Shown piece by piece: positions 16,790 through 24,453 of a stretch of DNA of 37,960 nt. Each line of letters starts with the position of its first letter. Position 1 is the stretch's first letter. A program made the position numbers and the translations under genes. The notes under the pieces were generated by a model that saw only the letters and a program-made list of their open reading frames with translations, searched no databases and was not told the DNA's origin. The stretch comes from Eubacterium sp. (lineage in GTDB: Bacteria > Bacillota > Clostridia > Oscillospirales > Ruminococcaceae), in NCBI GenBank assembly GCA_031271685.1, contig JAISVH010000102.1, positions 1 through 37,960 of the forward strand, in the 5' to 3' direction.

Positions 16790-17557
16790 TCATATTTTTA
16801 AAAACGACCGGTATGATTCTATTATTTCATTGCCATAGAGATAGCTTATGGCGATACCGATTGAGAGGTATGGACCGAAGCTTATCACGCCTGTCTTTTT
16901 AGTTAATTTTATTATTATTCCGGCGGCCGCCCCGGTGATGAACCCGATAAGAGCGGAGGGAACAACCGACCAACCAAGCAAAAAACCGGCGGCGGCCATA
17001 AGTTGAACGTCACCTCCCCCCATGGCTCCCAAGAACGAGAGGACGGCAAATGGTGCTGAAATAATAAATAAACCTATTATATGCTCGCTCAATTTTACAT
17101 TTTGTGACAAGGAAAGAGATACTATAAAAGATATAAGACCTAGCGCGGCGATGATAATACTGCAGTGATATGGGATTTCACCGGTTTTAACGTCTAAAGC
17201 GCTTAGTTCAATAAGCACGGCAAACAAAACAAACGCGAACGCCAACCGCGGCCTGAGTCCGAGTGCGCAAAACGCGAAGACAAAACTAAGGCCGGTAACT
17301 AATTCCAAAATTGGGTATTGCCAGGAGATCTTGCTTTTACAGCCGCGGCATCTTCCTTTTTGAACAGCGAAGCTAAAAATCGGGATAAGTTCTTTTGCGG
17401 TCAAGCTTTTTTGGCATACGGGACAATATGAGCGTCCTTTTAAAAAGCTTTCTTTTTTTGCCATGCGCAGCACCACGACGTTTAAAAAGCTTCCTACAGC
17501 CGCTCCAAAAGCAAAGCAAAACATCCCTATTATTATGTTATAGACTTGCAGACTCAT
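16790..17557 (-). CDS. pilD: Prepilin peptidase (leader peptidase / N-methyltransferase) PilD
   Basis: A 255-residue polytopic membrane enzyme. The N-terminal domain has GSFLNVVVLRM and the zinc-type cysteine pairs CPVC (45, 48) and CRGC (70, 73), the features of bifunctional enzymes that also methylate the mature pilin N-terminus. The aspartyl protease residues are D122 in LDVKTGEIP and D183 in GGGDV. It cleaves the G|F leaders of the prepilins encoded around it. It is the only T4P gene on the minus strand, convergent with the minor prepilin and divergent from pilB. The start at 17557 has AGAGGTG upstream. Confidence 0.95.
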   Translation of the reverse strand: MSLQVYNIIIGMFCFAFGAAVGSFLNVVVLRMAKKESFLKGRSYCPVCQKSLTAKELIPIFSFAVQKGRCRGCKSKISWQYPILELVTGLSFVFAFCALGLRPRLAFAFVLFAVLIELSALDVKTGEIPYHCSIIIAALGLISFIVSLSLSQNVKLSEHIIGLFIISAPFAVLSFLGAMGGGDVQLMAAAGFLLGWSVVPSALIGFITGAAAGIIIKLTKKTGVISFGPYLSIGIAISYLYGNEIIESYRSFLKI

Positions 17558-17616
17558 TAAAATATCACCTCTTTTTATAGTGAATTTAGCGTTGTTTTTG
17601 TTTTTTTCTTAAACGC

Positions 17617-17757
17617 AATTTGCTATATTACATGCCTTTTTGCCGCCAAACTGCTTTAATTTTTCTTTAAATATCAAGCGACGGGTGATTTTCAATCCCT
17701 AACTGACGCTTGTTAAAATACTGGAAGAGGCTTCGACGCAGATATTTGAACCATCTA
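17617..17757 (+). repeat. Repeat fragments of families C, A and B in the pilD-pilB gap
   Basis: gcaatttgctata (family C end, reversed) is followed by gccgccaaactgctttaat and ctttaaatatcaa (family A core fragment) and by ctgacgcttgttaaaatact plus gacgcagatatttgaa (family B tail). The A fragment is closest to the one at 33285-33390, including the preceding ttacatgcctttttgc. Confidence 0.65.
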
Positions 17758-17808
17758 TATAACATAAATATATCACAAATCGGGTTTTAATGCAATGTTT
17801 ATTATAGT

Positions 17809-17912
17809 TAATCAGCTTAAAAAACACTGGGAAAAACAATACAAAAGCTTTAGCAAGAGCGATTTTGCAAAAATTTTTAAGGCTGGGTTTTAATTTGATT
17901 TACTATAACTTA
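17809..17912. repeat. Family D-like repeat upstream of pilB (copy D4)
   Basis: tatagttaatcagcttaaaa at the left and tttaatttgatttactataa at the right are inverted relatives of the D1 arms, with acactgggaaaa facing the right arm through ggctgggt. It occupies the end of the 376-nt gap and runs up to the pilB ribosome binding region. I see no strong pilB promoter here. Confidence 0.55.
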
Positions 17913-17933
17913 GGAAAAGAAGGTTAATGCTTT

Positions 17934-19667
17934 ATGAAAAATAACATGCAAGGCGCTCAATCAATAAGGATAGGCGATATCCTACTTGAAAGCGGATTTA
18001 TAACAGCAGATCAATTGAGCATGGCTCTGCAGAAACAAAAAGACAAAGAAGAAAATCCCAACGGCCTAAAAATAGGCGATTTTTTGCTTAAGCTTGGTTA
18101 TGTTTCAGAGACTCAATTACTTCACGCGCTTTCAACGCGCCTTAAAGTACCGTTTGTTGATCTTACTACTGCCAAGATCGATGGCGATTCGGCGAAAAAA
18201 ATCCCTGAGGCACTTGCCAGAAAGCATGTTTGTATCGGGTATAAAATAAATCATGGCAGGCTTTATGTGGCAACTAATGACCCTATTAACTTTTTCATAT
18301 TTGAAGAATTGAAGATAAGCACAGGGATGGAAATATATCCCATGCTCGCGACGCAGTCTTCGATCATGGATGCCATAAACCGCATTTATACCCAATCGAA
18401 CGTTTCAGGTGTGGTTGATGATATCAACAAAGAATACCAAGAAGAAAGACACAGAACACAGATACAAACTCAGGTTGAACAGGAAAGTGAAGAGCGCGTT
18501 GACAACGCGCCGGTGGTGCGCCTTGTTAACCAGCTTATAGAATCAGCATTCAGGCGTAACGCTTCTGATATACATGTTGAGGCATTTAAGGACAGGACGC
18601 GTATACGAATGCGTATTGACGGGGAGTTGATGGAAGTCATGACGGTAAAAATCCAGGCTCACCAGGCGTTGGTAACTCGCCTTAAAATCATGGGCGGCAT
18701 GAATATAGCCGAGCGCCGAATACCCTTAGACGGGCGCGCCGGGATGGTAGTTGACGGAGTAACCCTTGACATCCGAATTTCCACGATTCCTGCGGTTTAT
18801 GGAGAAAAGGCGGTGCTGCGTCTTTTATCTACTGCAGACGAAAAGGCGAGGCCTGTAACCGAGCTTGGTATGACGGAATATAACTATGAAATGTTTCGGT
18901 CAATAATTAGGTGTCCACATGGCGTTATGTTGGTTACCGGGCCGACAGGTTCCGGAAAATCCACTACACTTTACGCGACGCTAGGGGCGCTTTATACTCC
19001 TAAGCTAAACCTTGTAACGGTCGAAGACCCGGTCGAGAAAAAAATGGACGGCATAAATCAGGTTCAGATAAACGTTAAAGCTGGAATGACTTTCGCAGCT
19101 GCACTGCGTTCGCTTTTGCGCCAGGATCCGGACGTTATCATGATAGGTGAGATACGCGACGGCGAGACCGCGGACATAGCTATACGAGCAGCTATAACCG
19201 GACATCTGGTGCTGTCGACCCTGCACACCAACGATGCCGCGAGCACTATACTGCGCTTAGTCGATATGGGAGTGGCTCCATATATGGTGGCAAGCTCACT
19301 TATAGGGGTGGTTGCCCAACGTCTTGTGCGGCTTCTTTGTCCGGTTTGCAGACAGAAGAGAATAATAGATGATCCCGCTGATTTAAGGTTGGTGGGGGTG
19401 AATCACCAGGTTGAGGTTTACGACCCGATGCCCGGAGGCTGCCGCGACTGCAGCGCCACCGGATATAAAGGAAGGACGGCCATACATGAAATAATTATTA
19501 CCAATAATGCGATAAAGGAGATAATATCCGGTGGCGGAACCGCCTCTGAAATCGAGGAAATGGCAATTAAAAACGGAACTAAGCTTCTCCGTCATAATGT
19601 GGCCGAAATGGTATTGGCCGGCAGGACGACTATGGACGAATTAGTAAAAGCTACATACACTGTATAA
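17934..19667 (+). CDS. pilB: Type IV pilus extension ATPase PilB
   Basis: A 577-residue GspE/PilB hexameric ATPase. The N-terminal ~160 residues are MshEN-type, a fold that binds c-di-GMP in some PilB homologs (RIGDILLESGFITADQLSMAL and the partial repeat IGDFLLKLGYVSETQLLHAL). The core has ASDIHVEAF, Walker A GPTGSGKSTT (from residue 336, K342), the Asp box TVEDPVE, Walker B DPDVIMIGEIRDGETADIA and the His box. A zinc site is formed by CPVC and CRDC near the C-terminus. The stop codon TAA belongs to the first bases of family B copy B4. It powers pilin polymerisation on the PilC platform. Confidence 0.96.
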   Translation: MKNNMQGAQSIRIGDILLESGFITADQLSMALQKQKDKEENPNGLKIGDFLLKLGYVSETQLLHALSTRLKVPFVDLTTAKIDGDSAKKIPEALARKHVCIGYKINHGRLYVATNDPINFFIFEELKISTGMEIYPMLATQSSIMDAINRIYTQSNVSGVVDDINKEYQEERHRTQIQTQVEQESEERVDNAPVVRLVNQLIESAFRRNASDIHVEAFKDRTRIRMRIDGELMEVMTVKIQAHQALVTRLKIMGGMNIAERRIPLDGRAGMVVDGVTLDIRISTIPAVYGEKAVLRLLSTADEKARPVTELGMTEYNYEMFRSIIRCPHGVMLVTGPTGSGKSTTLYATLGALYTPKLNLVTVEDPVEKKMDGINQVQINVKAGMTFAAALRSLLRQDPDVIMIGEIRDGETADIAIRAAITGHLVLSTLHTNDAASTILRLVDMGVAPYMVASSLIGVVAQRLVRLLCPVCRQKRIIDDPADLRLVGVNHQVEVYDPMPGGCRDCSATGYKGRTAIHEIIITNNAIKEIISGGGTASEIEEMAIKNGTKLLRHNVAEMVLAGRTTMDELVKATYTV

Positions 19668-19795
19668 CCGCGCCCCCCCTTTTAGGCGGCGAGTTATAAT
19701 CGCTTAACTTTAATTTTTTTGAATTTAAAGTTAAAAGATTATACACGCTGACTCTTGTAAAAACAATGGAAGCGGCTGCGCCGCAGATGTTTGAA
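19663..19795 (+). repeat. Family B repeat (copy B4)
   Basis: Header ataaccgcgccccccctttt with ggcggcg (19663-19695), palindrome P (cgcttaactttaa / ttaaagttaaaag, about 19700-19739), cacgctgactcttgtaaaa and the R module gcggctgcgccgcagatgt. This is the simple version without the internal M-Q module. The pilB stop codon (19665-19667) is part of its header. Confidence 0.75.
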
Positions 19796-19851
19796 TTGAC
19801 AATTTATAACTTATAATGTATAATTATTTAGACGGGTAACTCTTGTAGTTG

Positions 19852-19984
19852 GTTAGTTAAAAACGCGGCTTGCAGCCGAAGGCGGCCTTACCTTGCTACA
19901 TGGTCAGCCGCGCACCTTAAGGTTGCCAATGGGCTTTGCACTATGTTTAAAAACCCTTTAGGGTTTTTAAATTGACTGACTATA
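19852..19984. repeat. Family D repeat, long copy (D3)
   Basis: The outer arms tagttggttagttaaaaac and tttttaaattgactgactat match the arms of D1 at 380-431, but here they flank about 90 bp of GC-rich sequence (gcggcttgcagccgaaggcg and onward). The right arm includes aaaaacccttta, as in D1. Confidence 0.65.
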
Positions 19985-20051
19985 TCATTGATAGAAAGCC
20001 TAAAAAAATTAAGCCAAAAGTTTGTTCGCGGTTTAATGTATACGCTTTTTA

Positions 20052-20285
20052 GGAAATTATTTTTGCTTATTTTAAAGTTTATTTACTACAGTGTCCGGTA
20101 TAAGTCAGCCAGTATTGAAATAGGAATTTTATAGTCAATCAATTTTAGAAATCCAATAAAAAACCATGTAAAGACTGCTGTTATAGTCTTTTAACTTAAA
20201 ATTTGATAAATTTAAAGTTAAACGATTATAACATGTATATGTGAATTATAATAAATTAACTTGAAAATAAGCAAAAATAATTTCC
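20052..20285. repeat. 234-bp element with 34-bp inverted repeat ends
   Basis: Positions 20052-20085 and 20252-20285 are inverted repeats matching at 32 of 34 positions (ends ggaaattatttttgc and gcaaaaataatttcc). Between them lies 166 bp with no gene, including a family B palindrome P (about 20183-20233, ttaaagttaaacgattataa) and part of a family D arm (tatagtcaatcaattt at about 20131). The rest of the 795-nt pilB-pilT gap holds copies B4 and D3. Confidence 0.75.
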
Positions 20286-20462
20286 GCAAAATTGCCTTTT
20301 ATTAAAGCTTTTAAGTTATTATTTTTGATATTTTATAAGTTAATTAACTATAAGTGAATAATATAGAGCGGGTTTTGTTGATTTTTTATATGTTTTCAAG
20401 TTGATTTTCTGTATAAATACGGGTGTCGATTAATAAATTATTCTAAGGGAACTCGGTTTATA

Positions 20463-21530
20463 ATGAAGGAAATAGAAATAAATCAAATTTTAGATGAGGC
20501 AAGGGAAATGGGGGCTTCTGACCTGCATTTTACCGCGGGATTGCCGCCGACAGTCAGGCTAAACGGAAAAATACAAAAGCTTAAAGGATACCCGGATTGT
20601 ACGGAGCCTATTATGATATCCGTAATAAATTCTATTACCGCGATAAAACAAAAGCAGGTTATCCAAAAGGGAGACGACGCCGACTTCGCGTATGTAAGCG
20701 CTTCAGGCATGCGCCACAGGGTGAATGTTTTCCGCCAACGCGGATATCATGCAATAGCGTTTCGTTTGCTATTGAATGAGATACCTACTCTTTTGGATTT
20801 AAATCTGCCCGCGCTTTTAGGAGAGTTCGCAATGGCTCCTCGCGGTTTGGTTTTGGTGACCGGACCGACCGGGTCGGGAAAGTCCACTACGCTTGCGGCT
20901 ATGGTTGATCACATAAATCGTGTTAAAAATTGCCATATAATCACGATCGAAGACCCGATAGAATATATCCACACTCACAAACAGTCGATGGTAAATCAGC
21001 GCGAAATACACTCTGATGTGGATTCGTTCGGCAGCGCGTTGAGAGCTGCGCTTCGAGAGGATCCGGACGTTATATTGGTGGGGGAAATGCGTGACTTTGA
21101 AACGATAAATGCCGCTGTGACCGCTGCCGAGACCGGACATCTCGTTCTTTCCACACTGCACACCACCGGTGCGGCTGAAACTCTTAACCGCATAATTGAC
21201 GTCTATCCTCCGCATTCTCAGGGGCAGTGCCGCGCGCAGCTTGCAAACATCGTAGTGGGCGTAGTTTCGCAAACTCTTATCCCCACAAAAGATGGCAGAA
21301 ATCGTGTCGCAGCTTTGGAAATAATGGCAATGACTGACGCGATCGCTTCGCTTATCCGCGACGGAAAAACCTATCAGATACCAAATTCCATCTCAACCGG
21401 ACGCGCTAAAGGAATGTTTACCCTTGACCAAAATTTAGCTCAGCTAACCGCTTTGGGCATTGTCTCGAAGGAGGAGGCGCTTGAGCGGTGTCAGGACAGG
21501 AGAGAATATGAGAGAATACTGACGGGTTAA
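20463..21530 (+). CDS. pilT: Type IV pilus retraction ATPase PilT
   Basis: A 355-residue PilT. Motifs in order: ASDLHFTAGLPPTVRLNG, Walker A GPTGSGKSTT (from residue 134, K140), the Asp box TIEDPIEYIH, Walker B DPDVILVGEMRDFETI, the His box TAAETGHLVLSTLHTTGAAET and the C-terminal AIREG-like segment IASLIRDGKTYQI. It disassembles the pilus and drives retraction. Its presence with PilB indicates a dynamic, retractile pilus capable of twitching or DNA uptake, not only a static fibre. The ATG at 20463 has AAGGGA upstream. It is separated from pilB by nearly 800 bp of repeats, so it may have its own promoter, though I find no convincing one. Confidence 0.96.
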   Translation: MKEIEINQILDEAREMGASDLHFTAGLPPTVRLNGKIQKLKGYPDCTEPIMISVINSITAIKQKQVIQKGDDADFAYVSASGMRHRVNVFRQRGYHAIAFRLLLNEIPTLLDLNLPALLGEFAMAPRGLVLVTGPTGSGKSTTLAAMVDHINRVKNCHIITIEDPIEYIHTHKQSMVNQREIHSDVDSFGSALRAALREDPDVILVGEMRDFETINAAVTAAETGHLVLSTLHTTGAAETLNRIIDVYPPHSQGQCRAQLANIVVGVVSQTLIPTKDGRNRVAALEIMAMTDAIASLIRDGKTYQIPNSISTGRAKGMFTLDQNLAQLTALGIVSKEEALERCQDRREYERILTG

Positions 21531-21534
21531 CGCT

Positions 21535-21600
21535 TGGAACTTGTTCGATAGCAGGCAACATGAACATTGGAGGAGAAATTTCCGCCGTAGATGTTTGAAT
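21535..21600 (+). repeat. Family B tail fragment after pilT
   Basis: cgcttggaacttgttcgata ... tttccgccgtagatgtttga resembles the tail (cttg..., R module) of family B. It is degraded and of modest confidence. Confidence 0.4.
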
Positions 21601-21683
21601 TATTTTTGCTAACTTGGAAAACATTTTATACCATTTGCACAAAAATCTTATGTAATTTTCTCTAATTATTTTCAACAATTATA

Positions 21684-21712
21684 TTGCATTTTTGCACTAA
21701 TTATATTATAAT
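21684..21712 (+). promoter_or_regulatory. Promoter of the major pilin gene
   Basis: -35 TTGCAT (21684-21689), a 17-bp spacer and a consensus -10 TATAAT (21707-21712), preceded by an AT-rich stretch that could act as an UP element. The predicted start near 21719 gives a leader of about 195 nt. Confidence 0.8.
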
Positions 21713-21750
21713 ATGGTAGTGGATAAATTTTTTACTATTTTCAAATAAAA

Positions 21751-21899
21751 GTATTATGGCCCATACAGAAACCGTTAACAATAAATCAAAATTATTAACT
21801 TATATATTTTTGATCACGGGCGATTTACTAAAGTTTAGCATTCGGTATTTTAATTTGAGACTAGTTTAAAATTGTTTAAGCCATAATACATAATTTTTT
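21751..21899 (+). promoter_or_regulatory. Structured 5' leader of the major pilin gene, class unknown
   Basis: GTATTATGGC (21751-21760) is perfectly complementary to GCCATAATAC (21880-21889), closing a 119-nt domain. Internal pairings include ATCAAAA with TTTTGAT and ACCG with CGGT. The right arm is followed by a run of six T (21894-21899) and then by AGGAGGG (21900-21906) of the pilin gene. This layout resembles a riboswitch or attenuator. I could not match it to c-di-GMP-I, c-di-GMP-II or another class. Confidence 0.5.
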
Positions 21900-21914
21900 A
21901 GGAGGGTAATTCAT

Positions 21915-22496
21915 ATGCTGGCAAAAATTCAGAAACTTAAGAATAAGAGAGGCTTTACACTCGTTGAGCTTATCGTGGTGGTCGCAATTATAGCCGTTTT
22001 GGCAGCTATCCTCGTTCCGCTGATGGGAAACTATCTTAATGATGCGAAAAAGAGTTCTGCTGTTTCAGCTTCAAAAACTATTAAAAACATTTTTTCCAAC
22101 GCAATGACTAGCGCGGTGAATCAGGACAGAGGCAGAGCTCCTGGTGCGGCTTACGGATACCACACTGTGCAAATTTCAGGCGGCAGGGCGACTGTTGCTT
22201 TGACCGGAGATACCGGCAACTGGGTTGGGGGAACTACCAGCCAAACAGAATATTCAAATAATATTGTGGCTCAATTGGTTAACGTTCCGGATGGCTCTGC
22301 AATTGTGGGCGTGGTAGGTTCAAACGTTATAGGCTGTGCATATATAGCCGGGGATGTCGCGCCTGCTAATATGGTAAACTTAATACAAGACGGCAGTGAT
22401 ACTAGCTCGGGTTTCCCGGATGAGACACTTATGGTTGACAATGAGGTCGCCTCGACTCAGCCCAATATTGGCGGAATGATCGTTGGTTATTGCTAA
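21915..22496 (+). CDS. pilA: Major type IV pilin (PilA-like)
   Basis: A 193-residue prepilin with the textbook N-terminus: a basic leader (MLAKIQKLKNKRG) cut after G13, then FTLVELIVVVAIIAVLAAIL with Glu at mature position 5 (E18). The mature protein is about 180 residues with a small, Gly/Ser/Val-rich globular domain and two cysteines in the C-terminal third. The start has a strong AGGAGGG at about 8 nt. A strong promoter, an optimal ribosome binding site and a terminator-like hairpin right after the gene (22528-22554) all suggest high expression, which is why it is called the major pilin. The long leader indicates RNA-level control. Confidence 0.92.
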   Translation: MLAKIQKLKNKRGFTLVELIVVVAIIAVLAAILVPLMGNYLNDAKKSSAVSASKTIKNIFSNAMTSAVNQDRGRAPGAAYGYHTVQISGGRATVALTGDTGNWVGGTTSQTEYSNNIVAQLVNVPDGSAIVGVVGSNVIGCAYIAGDVAPANMVNLIQDGSDTSSGFPDETLMVDNEVASTQPNIGGMIVGYC

Positions 22497-22527
22497 TGTA
22501 AAAAATACTGATTTAAGTTTAAAGAAA

Positions 22528-22554
22528 CTTTCCCCGTCTTTATGGCGGGGAAAG
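22528..22554 (+). terminator. Terminator or attenuator hairpin after the major pilin gene
   Basis: CTTTCCCCG (22528-22536) pairs perfectly with CGGGGAAAG (22546-22554) around a 9-nt loop. Only a short gcgttt follows, so termination is probably partial. It may also protect the pilin mRNA 3' end. Confidence 0.65.
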
Positions 22555-22567
22555 GCGTTTAATCAAT

Positions 22568-22696
22568 TATAGCAAATTGCGTAAACATAGAGTTTACTTA
22601 CATGTTTACGCTAGCCGCTAAAGCGGTGCACTGCGGTTTTAACGCAGTGTTTATATCATTTTGAAAAATGTAAACGTTTTATCAAAATGATATAAC
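22568..22696 (+). repeat. Family C repeat (copy C2)
   Basis: A 129-bp copy of the element at 8774-8903: the same start tatagcaaattgcgtaaaca, GCACTGCGG/CGCAGTG hairpin and end atgatataac, in the same orientation. Paired changes relative to C1 (for example GCATTTT/AAAATGC versus TCATTTT/AAAATGA) keep the stem, suggesting the structure is maintained. Confidence 0.8.
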
Positions 22697-22758
22697 TTAA
22701 AAAATGTCAAGAATATTATGCCGCAAAATAAATCAACAATCACGCAATGAGGTTCACT

Positions 22759-23358
22759 ATGAAAAACAAAAAAGGGTTTACGGTGGTCGAGCTTGTCGTT
22801 GTGATAGCGATAATCGGTGTTATGACCGCGATAATCGTGCCGCTCGCATCGAACGATAACGCTGCGGAAGAGGCGAATGCCAAGGCGCGCTCTTTCTATT
22901 TTTCTCTGCAAAGGGTAATGGCCGAATATAAGCTTGAGTATGATTCCGTTGAGCCTAAAGCCAGATTGGACGATCCGTTTACTGGGACATATTATCTCGA
23001 AATTGAAGCAATAAAAGCAGGTTCAAGCGGAGCGGATTATTCTAATTTGGCGGCTTATGTATTTAACAACAGCAGTGATTTTTCAATGCCTGACCCCCTT
23101 CATAATGAAAAAGGCAGAACCGGCCACGATGAGGATAAAACACTTTTTCAACGTCTGCGTCCATGCGTTGACGATACGGACGGAGGTTTTTTTTACGCTG
23201 AGATAGACGGAAATTATCGTGTTGTTCGGGTTTATTGGGCGCGCAGCGCACTGACTGCCGGAGATGGTTTCGAGGCCCAGAACAGAGTAAACGGCGTGGC
23301 TGTCGGAGCTTTTCCGTTTGGATACGGCGATGTTGCGCAAACGATATTTGGTTCATAA
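22759..23358 (+). CDS. Second type IV pilin
   Basis: A 199-residue prepilin with a very short leader (MKNKKG), predicted cleavage at G6/F7, then FTVVELVVVIAIIGVMTAII with Glu at mature position 5 (E11). The mature part is Asp/Glu/Ala-rich with no recognised domain. The ATG at 22759 is preferred to the in-frame ATG at 22747 because TGAGG lies 6 nt upstream and it gives the shorter standard leader. It follows the major pilin gene after a hairpin and repeat C2, and ends before the terminator that overlaps the rpsL promoter. It could be a second fibre subunit or a minor pilin. Confidence 0.88.
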   Translation: MKNKKGFTVVELVVVIAIIGVMTAIIVPLASNDNAAEEANAKARSFYFSLQRVMAEYKLEYDSVEPKARLDDPFTGTYYLEIEAIKAGSSGADYSNLAAYVFNNSSDFSMPDPLHNEKGRTGHDEDKTLFQRLRPCVDDTDGGFFYAEIDGNYRVVRVYWARSALTAGDGFEAQNRVNGVAVGAFPFGYGDVAQTIFGS

Positions 23359-23434
23359 GTTATTACATATTCACAAATACGTGAACGCAATAACCGTTTT
23401 AATAGGTAAAACTATAGTTTTTAAAGCTTAAATA

Positions 23435-23463
23435 TTGACTTTTCGCGCATAATGGTTTATAAT
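23435..23463 (+). promoter_or_regulatory. Promoter of the str operon (rpsL)
   Basis: -35 TTGACT (23435-23440), a 17-bp spacer and a consensus -10 TATAAT (23458-23463). The -10 lies within the loop of the inverted repeat at 23444-23477. Predicted leader of about 78 nt to the rpsL start. Confidence 0.85.
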
Positions 23464-23484
23464 TACTGTTATGCGCGGTTTTTT
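23444..23484 (+). terminator. Terminator of the pilin genes, overlapping the rpsL promoter
   Basis: CGCGCATAA (23444-23452) and TTATGCGCG (23469-23477) form a perfect 9-bp stem with a 16-nt loop, followed by six T (23479-23484). For transcripts from the pilin genes this is a standard intrinsic terminator. The rpsL -10 element sits in its loop, so the two functions share the same bases. Confidence 0.75.
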
Positions 23485-23547
23485 GTATATTAATGTCAAT
23501 CGCGTGTGATACTATATGAATGTAATATGGCAAGGAGGTGTAAAGAA

Positions 23548-23970
23548 TTGCCAACCTTTAATCAGCTGGTTAGAAAAGGCCGTGAGGTTTCTGAAAAAAA
23601 GTCTAAAGCTCCGGTTATGGGAAAGGGTTTAAACACTATCAAAAAAGCGGAAATTAACACGTATTCGCCGCAAAAACGCGGGGTCTGCACAGCGGTAAGA
23701 ACCCATACTCCGAAAAAACCTAACTCCGCGATGAGAAAAATTGCCAGGGTGAGGGTTTCAAACGGTTATGAGGTTACGGCTTATATTCCCGGCATCGGCC
23801 ACAAGCTTCAAGAGCATAGCGTGGTGCTGATTCGCGGGGGCCGTGTTAAGGACCTTCCCGGCGTGCGCTATCACATAGTGCGCGGCACACTAGATGCTCA
23901 GGGTGTCGACGGCAGGATGCAGGGAAGAAGCAAGTACGGGGCGAAGCGCCCGAAAGCGGGAAAGAAATAA
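23548..23970 (+). CDS. rpsL: 30S ribosomal protein S12
   Basis: A 140-residue S12, the decoding-centre protein. The start is TTG at 23548, preceded by AAGGAGGT at 8 nt, giving (M)[11 protein letters not shown], the standard S12 N-terminus; the 14 codons upstream are leader. The conserved loops are present: [31 protein letters not shown] and [14 protein letters not shown], with wild-type-like lysines at the positions where streptomycin-resistance changes usually occur. First gene of the str operon, followed by an unusually long 483-nt gap containing repeat A1 before rpsG. Confidence 0.97.
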   Translation: MPTFNQLVRKGREVSEKKSKAPVMGKGLNTIKKAEINTYSPQKRGVCTAVRTHTPKKPNSAMRKIARVRVSNGYEVTAYIPGIGHKLQEHSVVLIRGGRVKDLPGVRYHIVRGTLDAQGVDGRMQGRSKYGAKRPKAGKK

Positions 23971-24096
23971 GTAAATAAAGTAAATTTGCCAACAAAAAAG
24001 GCTAACATATATAAATTTGCCTCCTGCGGCTTAAACTCTATTTTTACAAGAAATGGGGCGTTAGTTCGCGAAACGAACCACAGGATCACAAAAGCT

Positions 24097-24276
24097 TTAA
24101 GGCAACATCGCACAACTCACGCTTAACGGCTTGGCGCACAAATCACTTGCGTATTTCTCGCCAAACTTCGTTAATTTTGCCTTAAATATCAACGGATATT
24201 CGCGGCAAAAATGCCTAGTTTGACGAAAAATCCGACTACGTGCTTTGCACGCGAGAGCTTTGCGATATAGCCTTAA
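24097..24276 (+). repeat. Family A MITE-like repeat (copy A1), between rpsL and rpsG
   Basis: A full 180-bp copy. The ends ttaaggcaacatcgcacaac and gctttgcgatatagccttaa are imperfect terminal inverted repeats of about 22 bp beginning and ending in TTAA. The core contains nested stems TTTTGCC/GGCAAAA and ATATC/GATAT, and another hairpin cgtgctttgcacg near the right end. No open reading frame of its own. Confidence 0.9.
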
Positions 24277-24453
24277 GTTTTTTAATTATCATTTAAGCGT
24301 GATGAAGTGGAATAAAGGAGTGCGTTTTGCATATTCGGAGAAAAATTTAAAAAAGTTTTTTCCGTAGTTGCGCCTTTTTTTGGGCGGCGGAAGTTGCGAA
24401 AATTTGCTTTCGAGTACCTATGATTTTCAATTAATTTGAAGGAGGGAAGAAAA

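Noticed and set aside
21713-21914. A known c-di-GMP riboswitch in the pilin leader
   Set aside because: I could not find the conserved tetraloop-receptor and binding motifs of the GEMM class, nor those of class II. The leader is reported only as a structured element of unknown class.
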